From positions 1 to 64,000 of the forward strand of contig BJHM01000002.1 in assembly GCA_014192625.1 (NCBI GenBank): DNA of 64,000 nt. Reading direction: 5' to 3'. Shown here piece after piece: positions 35,568 through 45,100 of this stretch. The translations under genes were made by a program, and so were the position numbers. Position 1 is the first letter of the stretch, and each line of letters begins with the position of its first letter. Source of the stretch: Planctomycetota bacterium (GTDB lineage: Bacteria > Planctomycetota > UBA1135 > UBA2386). Below the pieces are notes generated by a model, which did no database searches, was not told where the DNA came from, and saw only the letters and a list, made by a program, of their open reading frames with translations.

Positions 35568-38500
35568 TCAGGCTCGAGCCACTGCTTCTGTAGCCCGAGT
35601 CGTGGCCGGCCGTTTGCCGTAGCGGTTGTTGATCCAGACGATGATCGGTGAGGCGATGAAGATCGTCGAGTAGGTGCCGCTAATCATGCCCAGTATCATG
35701 CCGAAGGCGAACGACTCAAGGTCGCTGTCTTGGCCGTAGTTGACCAAGAACTGCGCTACCACCACGAAGAACGTCACGCCGCTCGTGAGGATCGTGCGCG
35801 ACATGGTCTGGTTGACCGAGAGGTTGATGATCTCGCTCATCGACAACTTGCCGCCGAGCTTGTTTTCTTCGAGCTGGTTTTCGCGGATGCGGTCAAAGAT
35901 GACGATTGTGTCGTTGACCGAGTAGCCAATGATCGTCAGGTAGCAGGCGACCATGTTGAGACTGATCTCGGCGTGCACCAGGCCAAGGTAGTTGCAGATC
36001 ACCACCCCGATGTGGGCTACCAGCACGTCGTGCACGAGTGCGGCGACGGCGGCGATGCCATACTTGTATTCGTGGAAGCGCACCCGCAGGTAGAAGATGA
36101 TCAGCGCCCACGACAGGACCAGTGCGCCGATCGCAGCCGTCCGCAACTCGCCGACCATGCGACCTTGGATTTCCTCGGCCTCGGGGAACGGGTTGGAGAG
36201 GCGAATCGTCTGGCCATCGACGCCATTGAGCTTGCCGAAGTCGGTCCGCACACGATCAAACAGCTGCCAGTCGCGCGTGTTCTCCGCTGTGCGCCATTCC
36301 ACCAACACGTCCGTGCCCTGCGTCGCACCTTCTGCTCCGCCGAGCACCTTCACGGTGGCGCCTGGCAGCTTGGCGTTGGCCAGCTGCATACTCGCTGCAG
36401 TCACATCGATCGGCGACTGGAAGTGCAGGTTGATCGCCGCGAAGGAAGGCTCGTTGTTGGGGGCCGGATCGACGCGCTGGCCATCGAACGCCGGCTTGGC
36501 GAGTTCTTTGCTGAAGATCCGCTTCAGGTGCGTGAGGTAGGGTGGCTCAAAGGGCGCATTGGGCGTCTCACCCTTTTCGTCGGCGGCCTGCTTCGCCAAG
36601 CGTGAAGCTTCGCGCTCTTGGTCGATATCTTTGCGCATCTTGTCCGTCAGCTTGAGGCGGACGTTGAAGGTCTGCGCGACGTTGCCGTTGCCCGCGTCGA
36701 TCGTGTTGACCGAGAAATTGCGGAAGTCGGCCACGAACTGCGGGTCAGCTTCCAGCTTCTCGCGCACTGCCTTTGTGGTCGAAGGCTCCTGCAACAACAT
36801 CTGCAGGTTTGCGCCACCCTTGAAGTCGATGCCCATCGAGATCTCGGTCGGAATCACGAAGGTGATTCCGAGACCGATCACGATGAACAGCATGCTGCCG
36901 ATGAATGCCGGCTTGGCTTTGCTGAGGTAGTCCCACTTGGGTTGCGCGAACAGGCGGCGCACCTTGAATTCGCGCAGATACTTCGTCGTCAACAGCCAGT
37001 GGAAGCACAGGCGAGTGACGAAGAACTGCGTGAACACCGTCGTAACGATGCCGACCATCAGCGTGACCGCGAAGCCGCGGACAGGGCCAAAGCCAACACT
37101 GTAGAGCACGAGGCCCGTCAGGAAGGTCGTGATGTTCGAGTCAAGAATCGCCGACATGGCGCGATCGAAGCCCGCGCGCACCGACCTGAGCATGTCCTTG
37201 CCGCGTTCGGACTCTTCGCGGATGCGCTCGTAGATCAGCACGTTCGCATCGACGGCCATGCCCATCGTCAAGACAATGCCGCCAAGGCCCGGCAAGGTGA
37301 TCGTCGCCTGCATAAACAGGATCGCAGACCACGTGAGGATCATCTGCAGCAACAGCGTGAAGCAGGCGACTAGGCCTGCAATGCGGTAGTACCACAGCAT
37401 GAACAAGAACACCGCACTCATGCCTGCCAGGAGCGAGACTCCGCCGAGGAACAGCGAGTGTTCGCCGAGGCGCGGGCCGGTGGTGCGATCGCTCAGCAGC
37501 TGCGGTTCCACTTGCAGCGAGCCGGTGCGCAATACCTTGACGAGTTCTTCGACTTCCGCCTGCGTGAAACCGCCGCTGATCTGGCCGTTGCCAGGAATCC
37601 GTGTGACGAAGTAAGGCGCCGAGCGGATCACGCCGTTCAGGATGATCGCGCTGTGCTTCTTGATGTATTTCTGCGACCACTCGCCATAGGCGCTGTGCAG
37701 TTCTGGCTTCAGCGAGTAGCTGACGGCGAGCTTGCCATCACTGGAGAAGCTTGGCGCAACCTTGCTGGGATCAAGATCCTCACCACGGAAGAAGCGTTCC
37801 TTCGTGTTGATCGCGACCAATTCCAGCAGGAAGGGCTTCACGTCCTTCGATTGTTTGGCCTTTTCCGCGAGGGCGTCTGGGATCTTGCCGCTGTTCCACT
37901 CGGTGGCCTGATCGTAGACCGTGACCGTTGCTGGGCCGATGGGCGAGATGCCATCCTGCGCCTGAGTATCGAGTGAGAACGGGTGGTCCCACGTGCCTGG
38001 GCTGTCAAGTCGCGGCTGGATCAGGTGCGGATACCAGCGCAGGTTGCCCCGTTGCAGCGGCCCATTCTGAACGTCGTCGTTGAAGCGCTCGATGTTCTTC
38101 CAGTCGGTGCGGACCAAGTCGCGGCCGCCCGTATCGAGCCAAGTCTGCAGCCGCTTCTTCTCTTGGGTGAGGTCGAACTGAACGTTGTCCTGCTGGAAGT
38201 CTTCGGTCGCCACCACGCGCATCTCGAGCTTGCCGAGGCTGCGAATGCGGTCCTTGATGATGTCGAGCTGGTCCTTCTCGGCCCAGGGCAGTTCGATCAA
38301 GACGCCGTTGCGACCGCGCTGTGAGACGAGCGCGTCGAGGACTCCGGTTGGGTCGATGCGCTGACTGATCACTGAGATCGTCTGCCCCATCACCGTGGCG
38401 GGCTTTAGCCCCGCGGACTCCAACTTGCGGAGGACCACTTCGGGGACCTCGTAGACAAGCTGGTTGCCGCCCTTCAGGTCAGGGCCAAATAGCGGCTTGA

Positions 38501-38576
38501 AGGACACGCAGCAGAAGAGTGCTGCGATCAGCGTGATCAGAACCAGAATGGTCTGGCGACGAGCGTTTTCGAGCAT
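35568..38576 (-). CDS. secDF: Fused protein-export membrane protein SecDF
   Basis: Proton-driven accessory subunit of the Sec translocon pulling exported proteins across the membrane; SecD and SecF are one 1002-residue chain. The SecD half starts with one membrane helix and LFGPDLKGGNQLVYEV, followed by the large P1 region (QRIDPTGVLDALVSQRGRNG), then GLGGIVLTMGMAVDANVLIY with the conserved Asp. The SecF half begins near residue 550 (KAKPAFIGSMLFIVIGLGIT, MGIDFKGGANLQMLL) and ends with IIGYSVNDTIVIFDRIREN. A 12-bp hairpin lies 14 bases before the ATG. Upstream, on the same strand, are trmD and rplS. Confidence 0.95.
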   Translation of the reverse strand: MLENARRQTILVLITLIAALFCCVSFKPLFGPDLKGGNQLVYEVPEVVLRKLESAGLKPATVMGQTISVISQRIDPTGVLDALVSQRGRNGVLIELPWAEKDQLDIIKDRIRSLGKLEMRVVATEDFQQDNVQFDLTQEKKRLQTWLDTGGRDLVRTDWKNIERFNDDVQNGPLQRGNLRWYPHLIQPRLDSPGTWDHPFSLDTQAQDGISPIGPATVTVYDQATEWNSGKIPDALAEKAKQSKDVKPFLLELVAINTKERFFRGEDLDPSKVAPSFSSDGKLAVSYSLKPELHSAYGEWSQKYIKKHSAIILNGVIRSAPYFVTRIPGNGQISGGFTQAEVEELVKVLRTGSLQVEPQLLSDRTTGPRLGEHSLFLGGVSLLAGMSAVFLFMLWYYRIAGLVACFTLLLQMILTWSAILFMQATITLPGLGGIVLTMGMAVDANVLIYERIREESERGKDMLRSVRAGFDRAMSAILDSNITTFLTGLVLYSVGFGPVRGFAVTLMVGIVTTVFTQFFVTRLCFHWLLTTKYLREFKVRRLFAQPKWDYLSKAKPAFIGSMLFIVIGLGITFVIPTEISMGIDFKGGANLQMLLQEPSTTKAVREKLEADPQFVADFRNFSVNTIDAGNGNVAQTFNVRLKLTDKMRKDIDQEREASRLAKQAADEKGETPNAPFEPPYLTHLKRIFSKELAKPAFDGQRVDPAPNNEPSFAAINLHFQSPIDVTAASMQLANAKLPGATVKVLGGAEGATQGTDVLVEWRTAENTRDWQLFDRVRTDFGKLNGVDGQTIRLSNPFPEAEEIQGRMVGELRTAAIGALVLSWALIIFYLRVRFHEYKYGIAAVAALVHDVLVAHIGVVICNYLGLVHAEISLNMVACYLTIIGYSVNDTIVIFDRIRENQLEENKLGGKLSMSEIINLSVNQTMSRTILTSGVTFFVVVAQFLVNYGQDSDLESFAFGMILGMISGTYSTIFIASPIIVWINNRYGKRPATTRATEAVARA

Positions 38577-38590
38577 GGCTGGAAACAGTG

Positions 38591-38619
38591 GCGGACCGAA
38601 GGTCTATCCTTCGGTCCGC
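38591..38619 (-). terminator. Strong hairpin between rplS and secDF
   Basis: GCGGACCGAAGG (38591-38602) and CCTTCGGTCCGC (38608-38619) form a perfect 12-bp stem with a five-base loop. It starts 81 bases after the rplS stop and ends 14 bases before the secDF ATG. On the minus strand the tail is CACTGTTTCC, not a full T-run, so it may terminate or attenuate rplS transcription or control secDF translation. Confidence 0.6.
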
Positions 38620-38699
38620 AAGTGGTCTCTAAATGAGCGAATACCGGCAATGCAGATGCCGGCATTGGCCTGAGTCATGGAATGGACAACGAACCCGAA

Positions 38700-39098
38700 T
38701 CAGGTGGCCGCCGGTGCAGCTTTCTTGCTTCGGGTGGAGCGTGGGAAGCGCGGTTTGCCCATGTTGGGCTTGATGCGCGTCGCCTTGCCCTCAAGGTCGC
38801 GGATGTAGTAAAGCTTGGCGCGGCGGACCTTGCCCTTTTCGCGCACCTTCACATCGGCGATGCGTGGCGAGTGCACGGGGAAGATACGTTCGACGCCTTC
38901 GCCGCTAACCATGCGGCGGACTTTGGCGACGCGACGGATGCCCCGGCCTTGGATGGCGATGACAGTGCCGCTGAAGATCTGGATGCGCTCTTTGTCGCCT
39001 TCCTTGATCAGGTAATGGACGTCGACGCGATCCCCGATCCCAAAGTCCGGGACCTTGGGTTTCATGTGCTCGACTTCAATCTGGTGCAGGATGTTCAT
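38700..39098 (-). CDS. rplS: Ribosomal protein L19
   Basis: 132-residue 50S subunit protein at the 30S/50S interface. Seen: MNILHQIEVEHMKPKVPDFG, GDRVDVHYLIKEGDKERIQI, FSGTVIAIQGRGI, VERIFPVHSPRIADVKVREK and RRAKLYYIRDLEGKATRIK, the standard order. The C-terminus has a basic extension (GKPRFPRSTRSKKAAPAAT) longer than in E. coli. ATG 39098 lies 7 bp after the trmD stop, so the two form an operon. Confidence 0.95.
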   Translation of the reverse strand: MNILHQIEVEHMKPKVPDFGIGDRVDVHYLIKEGDKERIQIFSGTVIAIQGRGIRRVAKVRRMVSGEGVERIFPVHSPRIADVKVREKGKVRRAKLYYIRDLEGKATRIKPNMGKPRFPRSTRSKKAAPAAT

Positions 39099-39105
39099 GG
39101 AAGGT

Positions 39106-39831
39106 TCAGAGCTGACTAATGCCCAATCCAGGGCCATCGGATGGCGGCACTGGTTTTGGGACGTTCGTGATTCGTTGTTTCTCGGCCGTGAGGATGACTG
39201 CTTGCTCCGTGCGCCACCGCGCTACCGCAGCATGGTCGCCCGACATCAGCACCGGTGGCACTTCTAGTCCGCGGAAGTTCCGCGGTCTAGTGTACTGAGG
39301 CCAGTCGAGCAAATCGCCCTCGAATGATTCGAGCAATGGCGATTGCGCGCAGCCCAGCACGCCCGGAATCAATCGCGCGCTGGCTTCGATGATGGACAGT
39401 GCAGCTAGTTCGCCGCCCGCCAAAACAAAGTCACCAAGCGAGATTTCTTCAAAGGCCATGCCTGTCCGGATGCGTTCGTCGAAACCCTCGTAGCGGCCAC
39501 ATAGGAACAGGAGCCGGTCCGATTTGGACAGCTCGCGCGCCCGTTGCTGCGTGAAGGTCAGACCACGCGGACAGAGCAGGATTTTGTGGAACGGCCCGTG
39601 TCGGCGTTCCAAATCCTCAACAGCTTCAAAGATCGGTTCGGGCTTCAGCACCATGCCCGGTCCGCCGCCAAACGGTCGATCATCGACAGTCCGGTGCGGG
39701 TCGGTCGTGAAGTTCCGGAAATCGATCAACTCGATCCGGAGCTTCCCTTGCGCTTGCGCGATCCCGAGAATGCTCTCGTCCAGGTAGGGTTTGATGGCCC
39801 CAGGGAAGAGCGACAGGACAACGCAGAACAA
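39106..39831 (-). CDS. trmD: tRNA (guanine(37)-N1)-methyltransferase
   Basis: SPOUT-class enzyme making m1G37, preventing frameshifting. 241 residues: SLFPGAIKPYLDESILGIAQ, TTDPHRTVDDRPFGGGPGMV, the knot segment LFLCGRYEGFDERIRTGM, and ISLGDFVLAGGELAALSIIE with LDWPQYTRP after it. No ATG is available: a TTG at 39831 fits the family start (VVLSLFP). It leads rplS, as in most bacteria, but the usual rpsP and rimM are not upstream; riboflavin synthase lies there divergently. Confidence 0.94.
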   Translation of the reverse strand: MFCVVLSLFPGAIKPYLDESILGIAQAQGKLRIELIDFRNFTTDPHRTVDDRPFGGGPGMVLKPEPIFEAVEDLERRHGPFHKILLCPRGLTFTQQRARELSKSDRLLFLCGRYEGFDERIRTGMAFEEISLGDFVLAGGELAALSIIEASARLIPGVLGCAQSPLLESFEGDLLDWPQYTRPRNFRGLEVPPVLMSGDHAAVARWRTEQAVILTAEKQRITNVPKPVPPSDGPGLGISQL

Positions 39832-40044
39832 GGTGCTTGGCCACGAAAGAAAGGGTGCGGAAGAGTAGGGTTAGGAAGTGAGCCGGTCAAGGAGCCGGAT
39901 CAGTCCGTCGCGAAATCTCTATTTGCGGACAGCGCGCCACCGGCAGACCTTTTGTCCGCCGCACGCTTTATTCTGGCAGGTTGCCGCCGGTCCAGGGGCA
40001 GATCTTTTTGGCTCTGGAGCCTTGCCTGCGTAGCCTCAAAGCCA

Positions 40045-40644
40045 ATGTTTACTGGCTTGATCAGCGCGTTTGGCACGGTTTGCAGCAGCGCACCAAACGG
40101 CGCTGGCCTCGACCTCGACGTGGACCTTGTGCTGTTGCGTTGCCCGTTTGGCATCGGCGATTCGATCGCGCTATCGGGGGTCTGTTGCACTGTCGTTCGA
40201 CTGACTGGCTCGGTGGCGCGCTTTTGGCTCAGTGATGAGACCTTGGCCCGCACCTGGCTTGGCAACGCAAAACCGGGCACCCGGCTAAACCTCGAAGGGG
40301 CCCTGCGCGCTGGCGACCCGCTCGGTGGCCACATGGTGCAGGGCCATGTCGATGGCCGTGGCGCGGTGACTCAGGCGATCGACCCTGGGCTTGGCGGCGA
40401 ACTGCGGGTGCACTTGCCGCCCGAGTTGCTGCGCTACTGCGTCGAAAAAGGCTCGATCACGCTCGATGGCGTGTCGCTGACAATCGCAGAAAAGCCTAGT
40501 GATGAAGTGCGGATCGCGGTGATCCCGCACACCGCGCAGTGGACGACACTGGGCGACAAGCTGGTTGGCGAGGCAGTGCATGTTGAGGTTGACGTGATCG
40601 CAAAATACGTCGAGCGAATGTTGGCGGCGCGCGGGCTCACGTGA
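40045..40644 (+). CDS. ribE: Riboflavin synthase, alpha subunit
   Basis: Dismutates two 6,7-dimethyl-8-ribityllumazines to riboflavin. 199 residues with the two tandem lumazine-binding halves: MFTGLISAFGTVCS, then CPFGIGDSIALSGVCCTVV, and in the second half DPLGGHMVQGHVDGRGAV with YCVEKGSITLDGVSLTIAEK. ATG 40045 gives the invariant MFTG start; the frame is open upstream but that part is noncoding. The 213 bp upstream to trmD do not show a recognisable FMN riboswitch. No other rib genes nearby. Confidence 0.95.
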   Translation: MFTGLISAFGTVCSSAPNGAGLDLDVDLVLLRCPFGIGDSIALSGVCCTVVRLTGSVARFWLSDETLARTWLGNAKPGTRLNLEGALRAGDPLGGHMVQGHVDGRGAVTQAIDPGLGGELRVHLPPELLRYCVEKGSITLDGVSLTIAEKPSDEVRIAVIPHTAQWTTLGDKLVGEAVHVEVDVIAKYVERMLAARGLT

Positions 40645-40699
40645 TGGCGCGGCAGGGTTCTGCGGGACCGCTGCGGCACGCAGGGCAGGCGGTGAGTTC

Positions 40700-42145
40700 C
40701 TAGGCGAGGATGCCGCGCACGACGCTGCCAGCGGTGTCGGTCAGGCGAAAGTTGCGTCCCTGGAACGGATACAGCAGCCGTTCATGGTCGATGCCTAGCA
40801 GGTGCAGCATCGTCGCGTGCAGGTCGTGCACGTGCACTGCATCGTCTGTGATGTTGTAACCAAACTCGTCGGTGCTTCCGTGGACGTGCCCCGCGCGCAC
40901 GCCGCCGCCGGCAAGCCAGATCGAAAAACAGCGCGGATGATGATCGCGGCCGTAGTCGTTTGCTGTGAGTTTGCCTTGGCAATAAGCGGTGCGGCCAAAC
41001 TCGCCGCCCCAGATCACGAGCGTGTCGTCGAGCAGGCCGCGCTGCTGCAAATCAGCGACCAGTGCAGCCGATGCCTGATCGGTCTGTTGACATTGCTGCG
41101 TGATGCCGCCCGGCAGGCCGCCGTGTTGATCCCAGCCTTGATGGAACAACTGCACAAACCGCACGCCGCGTTCTAGCAATCGGCGTGCGAGCACACAGTT
41201 GGCGGCGTAGGTGCCCGGCTCGCGCGCGCGTTCGCCGTAGAGCGCAAAGGTTGACGCTGGTTCCGCGGTGAGGTCCGCGACCTCGGGCACGCTGGTCTGC
41301 ATTCGGAACGCAAGTTCAGCCTGCGTGGTGCGCGCCGCGATCTCGGGATCCTGTTCGTGGGCAAACTGGTCCGCGTGCAAAGCCGCCAACAGGTCGAGCT
41401 GCTTTCTCCGCGCCGCGCGCGAGATGCCGTCCGGATTGTCGAGGTAAAGCACGGGTTCTTTGCCGGCGCGAAGTTGCACGCCCTGGTGCTCGCTCGGCAG
41501 GAAGCCCGTGCCCCAGAGTCTGCTGTAGAGCGGTTGATCGCGATTGGCGTCCTTGCTGACGAGCACGCAGAACGCGGGCAAGTTGCGGGTTTCGCTGCCA
41601 AGGCCATACGCGAGCCAGGCACCCATCGACGGGCGACCGCTGATCTGGCTACCCGAGCAGAAGAAGGTGATTGCCGGATCGTGGTTGATCGCCTCCGTCT
41701 GCATGGAGCGCACCACGCAGATGCGATCGGCGAGCCGCGCAGTGTGCGGCAGCAGATCGCTGATCTCGGTGCCGCAGGCACCATGCTTACTAAACTTGGT
41801 GAACGAACCGGCCATCGGCAGGATCGCTTGGAAGCCGCTCATGCCGGTGAGCCGTTGCAGGCCGAGCACCGACTTCGGCAGTGGCTGGCCGTGCAACTCG
41901 TTGAGCAGCGGCTTTCGATCCAACGTTTCAAACTGCGATGGCCCGCCGGCCTGAAATAGATAGACGACGCGCCGCACGCGGGGCGCGAAGTGCGGCAGGT
42001 CGGGCAGCCCGTTGCCGTCGGTTTGCCGGTCCGCATGGGATTGGTTGCAGAGCAGCGATTGCAGTGCAAGTGCGCCGAGGCCGAGTGAACTGCGGCCAAG
42101 AAAGGCGCGGCGTGTCCAGAAGGAGTGGTCAAAGGGCTGCGTCAT
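40700..42145 (-). CDS. DUF1501 protein (Tat-exported, sulfatase/phosphatase-like fold)
   Basis: 481 residues. The N-terminus FWTRRAFLGRSSLGLGALAL has a twin-arginine signal (RRAFLG). The DUF1501 body is typical: RVRRVVYLFQAGGPSQFETL, DPAITFFCSGSQISGRPSMG, RLLERGVRFVQLFHQGWDQH, LVIWGGEFGRTAYCQ and GRDHHPRCFSIWLAGGGVRA. These proteins pair with PSCyt1/DUF1549/DUF1553 proteins in planctomycetes; here the ATG overlaps the stop of that partner (ATGA). The alkaline-phosphatase-like fold suggests hydrolysis of a sulfate or phosphate ester outside the cytoplasm, but the reaction is unproven. Confidence 0.9.
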   Translation of the reverse strand: MTQPFDHSFWTRRAFLGRSSLGLGALALQSLLCNQSHADRQTDGNGLPDLPHFAPRVRRVVYLFQAGGPSQFETLDRKPLLNELHGQPLPKSVLGLQRLTGMSGFQAILPMAGSFTKFSKHGACGTEISDLLPHTARLADRICVVRSMQTEAINHDPAITFFCSGSQISGRPSMGAWLAYGLGSETRNLPAFCVLVSKDANRDQPLYSRLWGTGFLPSEHQGVQLRAGKEPVLYLDNPDGISRAARRKQLDLLAALHADQFAHEQDPEIAARTTQAELAFRMQTSVPEVADLTAEPASTFALYGERAREPGTYAANCVLARRLLERGVRFVQLFHQGWDQHGGLPGGITQQCQQTDQASAALVADLQQRGLLDDTLVIWGGEFGRTAYCQGKLTANDYGRDHHPRCFSIWLAGGGVRAGHVHGSTDEFGYNITDDAVHVHDLHATMLHLLGIDHERLLYPFQGRNFRLTDTAGSVVRGILA

Positions 42146-45100
42146 CGCATCACCATCACCGCGTCGCTGGCGAGGAGCGTTGAGCAGACCATCAACAAGC
42201 TCGCGCGTTCGGGATCGTTCGCGAGTAAAAATAGCAGCTTGCTGCAGGCGAGTTGATCGTCAAAAAATGCGGCACGCTGCAGATCAAACATCGTTTGCAT
42301 CGCGGCGTGCTCGGCGGGTCGCGGCGCACGCCCGGACAGTGCGATGAACGCGCGATCGAGTTGTGCGGGGAACGCGAAGGGTAGCTCGCGCGACATGCGA
42401 TCGGCGAGTGCCTCGGCGCATTCGAGAAATACGCGGTCATTGAAGAACACCAGCGACTGCAGCGGCGTGTTGGTGGATTGGCGGCGTGCCACACAAACTT
42501 CGCGGCTCGTGCCGTCGAGCGTCAGTAGATTGGGCGGTGGTGCGGTGCGCTTGCGGTAGGTGTAGAGGCTGCGGCGATGCGCGTTTTGGCCTTGATCGGG
42601 CTGATAGTCGCCACCGCCCCAGCTGACCCCGGCGTCACTCCACAAGCCAGCGGGTTGCCACGGCTTCACGCTATTGCCACCGACCTTTGCAGACAAAAGG
42701 CCCGCGGCCGCGAGTGCTTGGTCGCGCAGCGTTTCGGCCGACAGGCGAAACGACGGGCCGCGCGCCAGCAGGCGGTTGTCGGGGTCACGCTCGCGCAGAC
42801 TCGCGGACGCAACCGACTGCTGCCGAAACGTCGCTGAGGTGACGATGCGCCGCAGCATTGGTTTGATTCGCCAGCCGGTGTTCTTGAAGTCAAACGCGAG
42901 CGCGTCGAGCAGCAGGCGCTGCGCCGGCACCTCGCCGAGCACACCGAAGTTTTCCTGGGTGCGCACGAGGCCCTGACCAAAGCATTGCGCCCAAAGCCGA
43001 TTTACTTCGACGCGCGCGGTCAGCGGATTGTCGGGTGAGGTCGTCCACGCAGCGAGGCCAAGGCGCGAGCGCGGCCAAGCGGCGGCAAACGGCAACAGCG
43101 CAGTGAGCGCATCGGGTTGCACTGGTCGCGTGCGATCGGGCTGATCGTAGGCACCGCGCTGCAGGACGAAGCGCTCGGGTGGCGTCGCATTCTCAGCGAG
43201 GACCATCAGCTCCGGCAGGGACTCCACGTAGCCGTGCAGTCCTTTGCGTGCTGCGGTGAGCTTTTCGCGGGCGGTCAGGACCTGCTGGTCGGTGTCGAGG
43301 CTTTGTTGGCGCTTTGCCGTGGCGCTGTCGTCGCGCACGCCGGTTGCAAGCAACAGGATTTCGGCGCTGCCGAGCGCTCTGGCAAACACCATCAGGTCGT
43401 CGAGCCGCCCACCGGTGAAGCCGCGATCGCGGTCACGCGCGCCGAGTTGCAAAGTGCGTACGTGAGCAGGGCCTGCAAGATGGTCGCGGACGATCGCAGT
43501 GTCGGCGCGCACACCGTCGAGATAGATCGCCATGCCGTTTGCGCGCGAGCTACCGTCGTAGGTGACGGCCACATGAATCCAGCGCTGCAACGGCAGTAAA
43601 GCTGCGGTGCGAAGCGCGATTGCTGACCCGGGCCAGTGATGCGCGATCTCAAAGCACAACTGGCCCTCGCGCAAGAGCACTTGATAGCCCTGCGTGTCCG
43701 CGTCTTCGGTGTAGCTGCTCGTGTGCAGCACTACCGCGCGGTCTTTGTGATCCGGGCACCAGATGTAGAACGTAAAACTGAAGGCATCGTCGCGCGAGAA
43801 GCCCTGGATGCCCGGCAGCGTGATGCCGCTGTCGCCGTCAAACTGCAGCGCCTTACCGCGCTCCCCATCAGTGAGCACGACGCCAGTTGGCACGTCGGCT
43901 GGTTTGTCCGGTCGGTTTGTGTCAGCGGTTTTGCCGTTGGCGAGTTCGTTGAATGTGTAGTGCGCGATTGCTGCAGGCAGTGGCGCGAGGTCGTCCAGTG
44001 TTGGTGCGCTCTCGATCGCGAGCGTCAGATTTTGTGTCGCGCTGTTGACCTCGGCAGTGAGGCGCGCGATCTCGAGGTCCTGTTCGGTGGTGGAGAGGCG
44101 CAGCGTCGGCTGTGGAATACCGCCAGTCGAATAGGGGTAGAGCCCGCATTCGTCGATCGCAAAGTAACTGCCGAGTGCGTAGTAGTCGCGCTGCGGGATC
44201 GGGTCGAACTTGTGGTCATGGCAGCGCGCGCAGCCGACGGTGAGCCCGAGGAACGCAGTACCAAACGTATCGACGCGATCGGCGATGTACTCATTCCGCC
44301 ATTCTGCCTCTATGCTGCCGCCCTCGTTGGTTTGGCGGTGCAAGCGGAAGAACGCGGTCGCAATGCGCGTTTGCTGCGTCGCCGCTGGCAGCAGGTCGCC
44401 GGCAATCATTTGCGTCACGAGCTCGTCGTATGGCAGGTCGCGTGCAAATGCGTCGATCAGCCAGTCGCGCCAAGGCCAAGTGCGGCATTCGAAGTCGGAC
44501 TGATAACCATAGGTGTCGGCAAAGCGCGCAAGGTCGAGCCAGGTCGAAGCTAGGTGCTCTGCATAGGCTGGCCGCTGCAGAAGATCGTCAACACGACGTT
44601 CGTAGGCATCGGTCGTCAAGTCTGTTTCGAATGCCGCCACTTCGTCGGTGCTGGGTGGCAGGCCGGTGAGGACCAGGTGGGCGCGGCGCAGGAGCGTCGC
44701 TCGGTCTGCGGCGGGGGAAGGAGTCAGGCCTTCGATGTGTAAACGAGCGAGCACTTCTCGATCCAAGTCATCGCGGCACCACGATTCGACATCATTCCCT
44801 TTGGTTCTCTGCTGCTGTGGCGGCAGGAAGGCCCAGTGCTGCGTATAGCCTGCGCCGGTTTCGATCCAGCGGTGCAGCAGAGCGCGCGTTTTCTCCGTCA
44901 GCGGTTTCTTCGCCTCGGGCGGCGGCATCAGGAACGCCGGATCGTGACTGTTGATGCGAGCCAGCAGCGCGCTGTTGGCTGGATCGCGCGGGGCGATCGG
45001 TTGCAATCCGTCCTTGCGCTTTGCCGTCGCAGCGGCAAAGGAATCAAGGCGCAGGAAGGCCTTGCGCTGCCGTGCGTCCGGGCCGTGACACGGATAGCAA

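Noticed and set aside
39832-40044. FMN riboswitch upstream of riboflavin synthase
   Set aside because: I looked for the conserved RFN blocks (the GGGTGAAATTCCC and CCGACGGT type segments) and did not find them.
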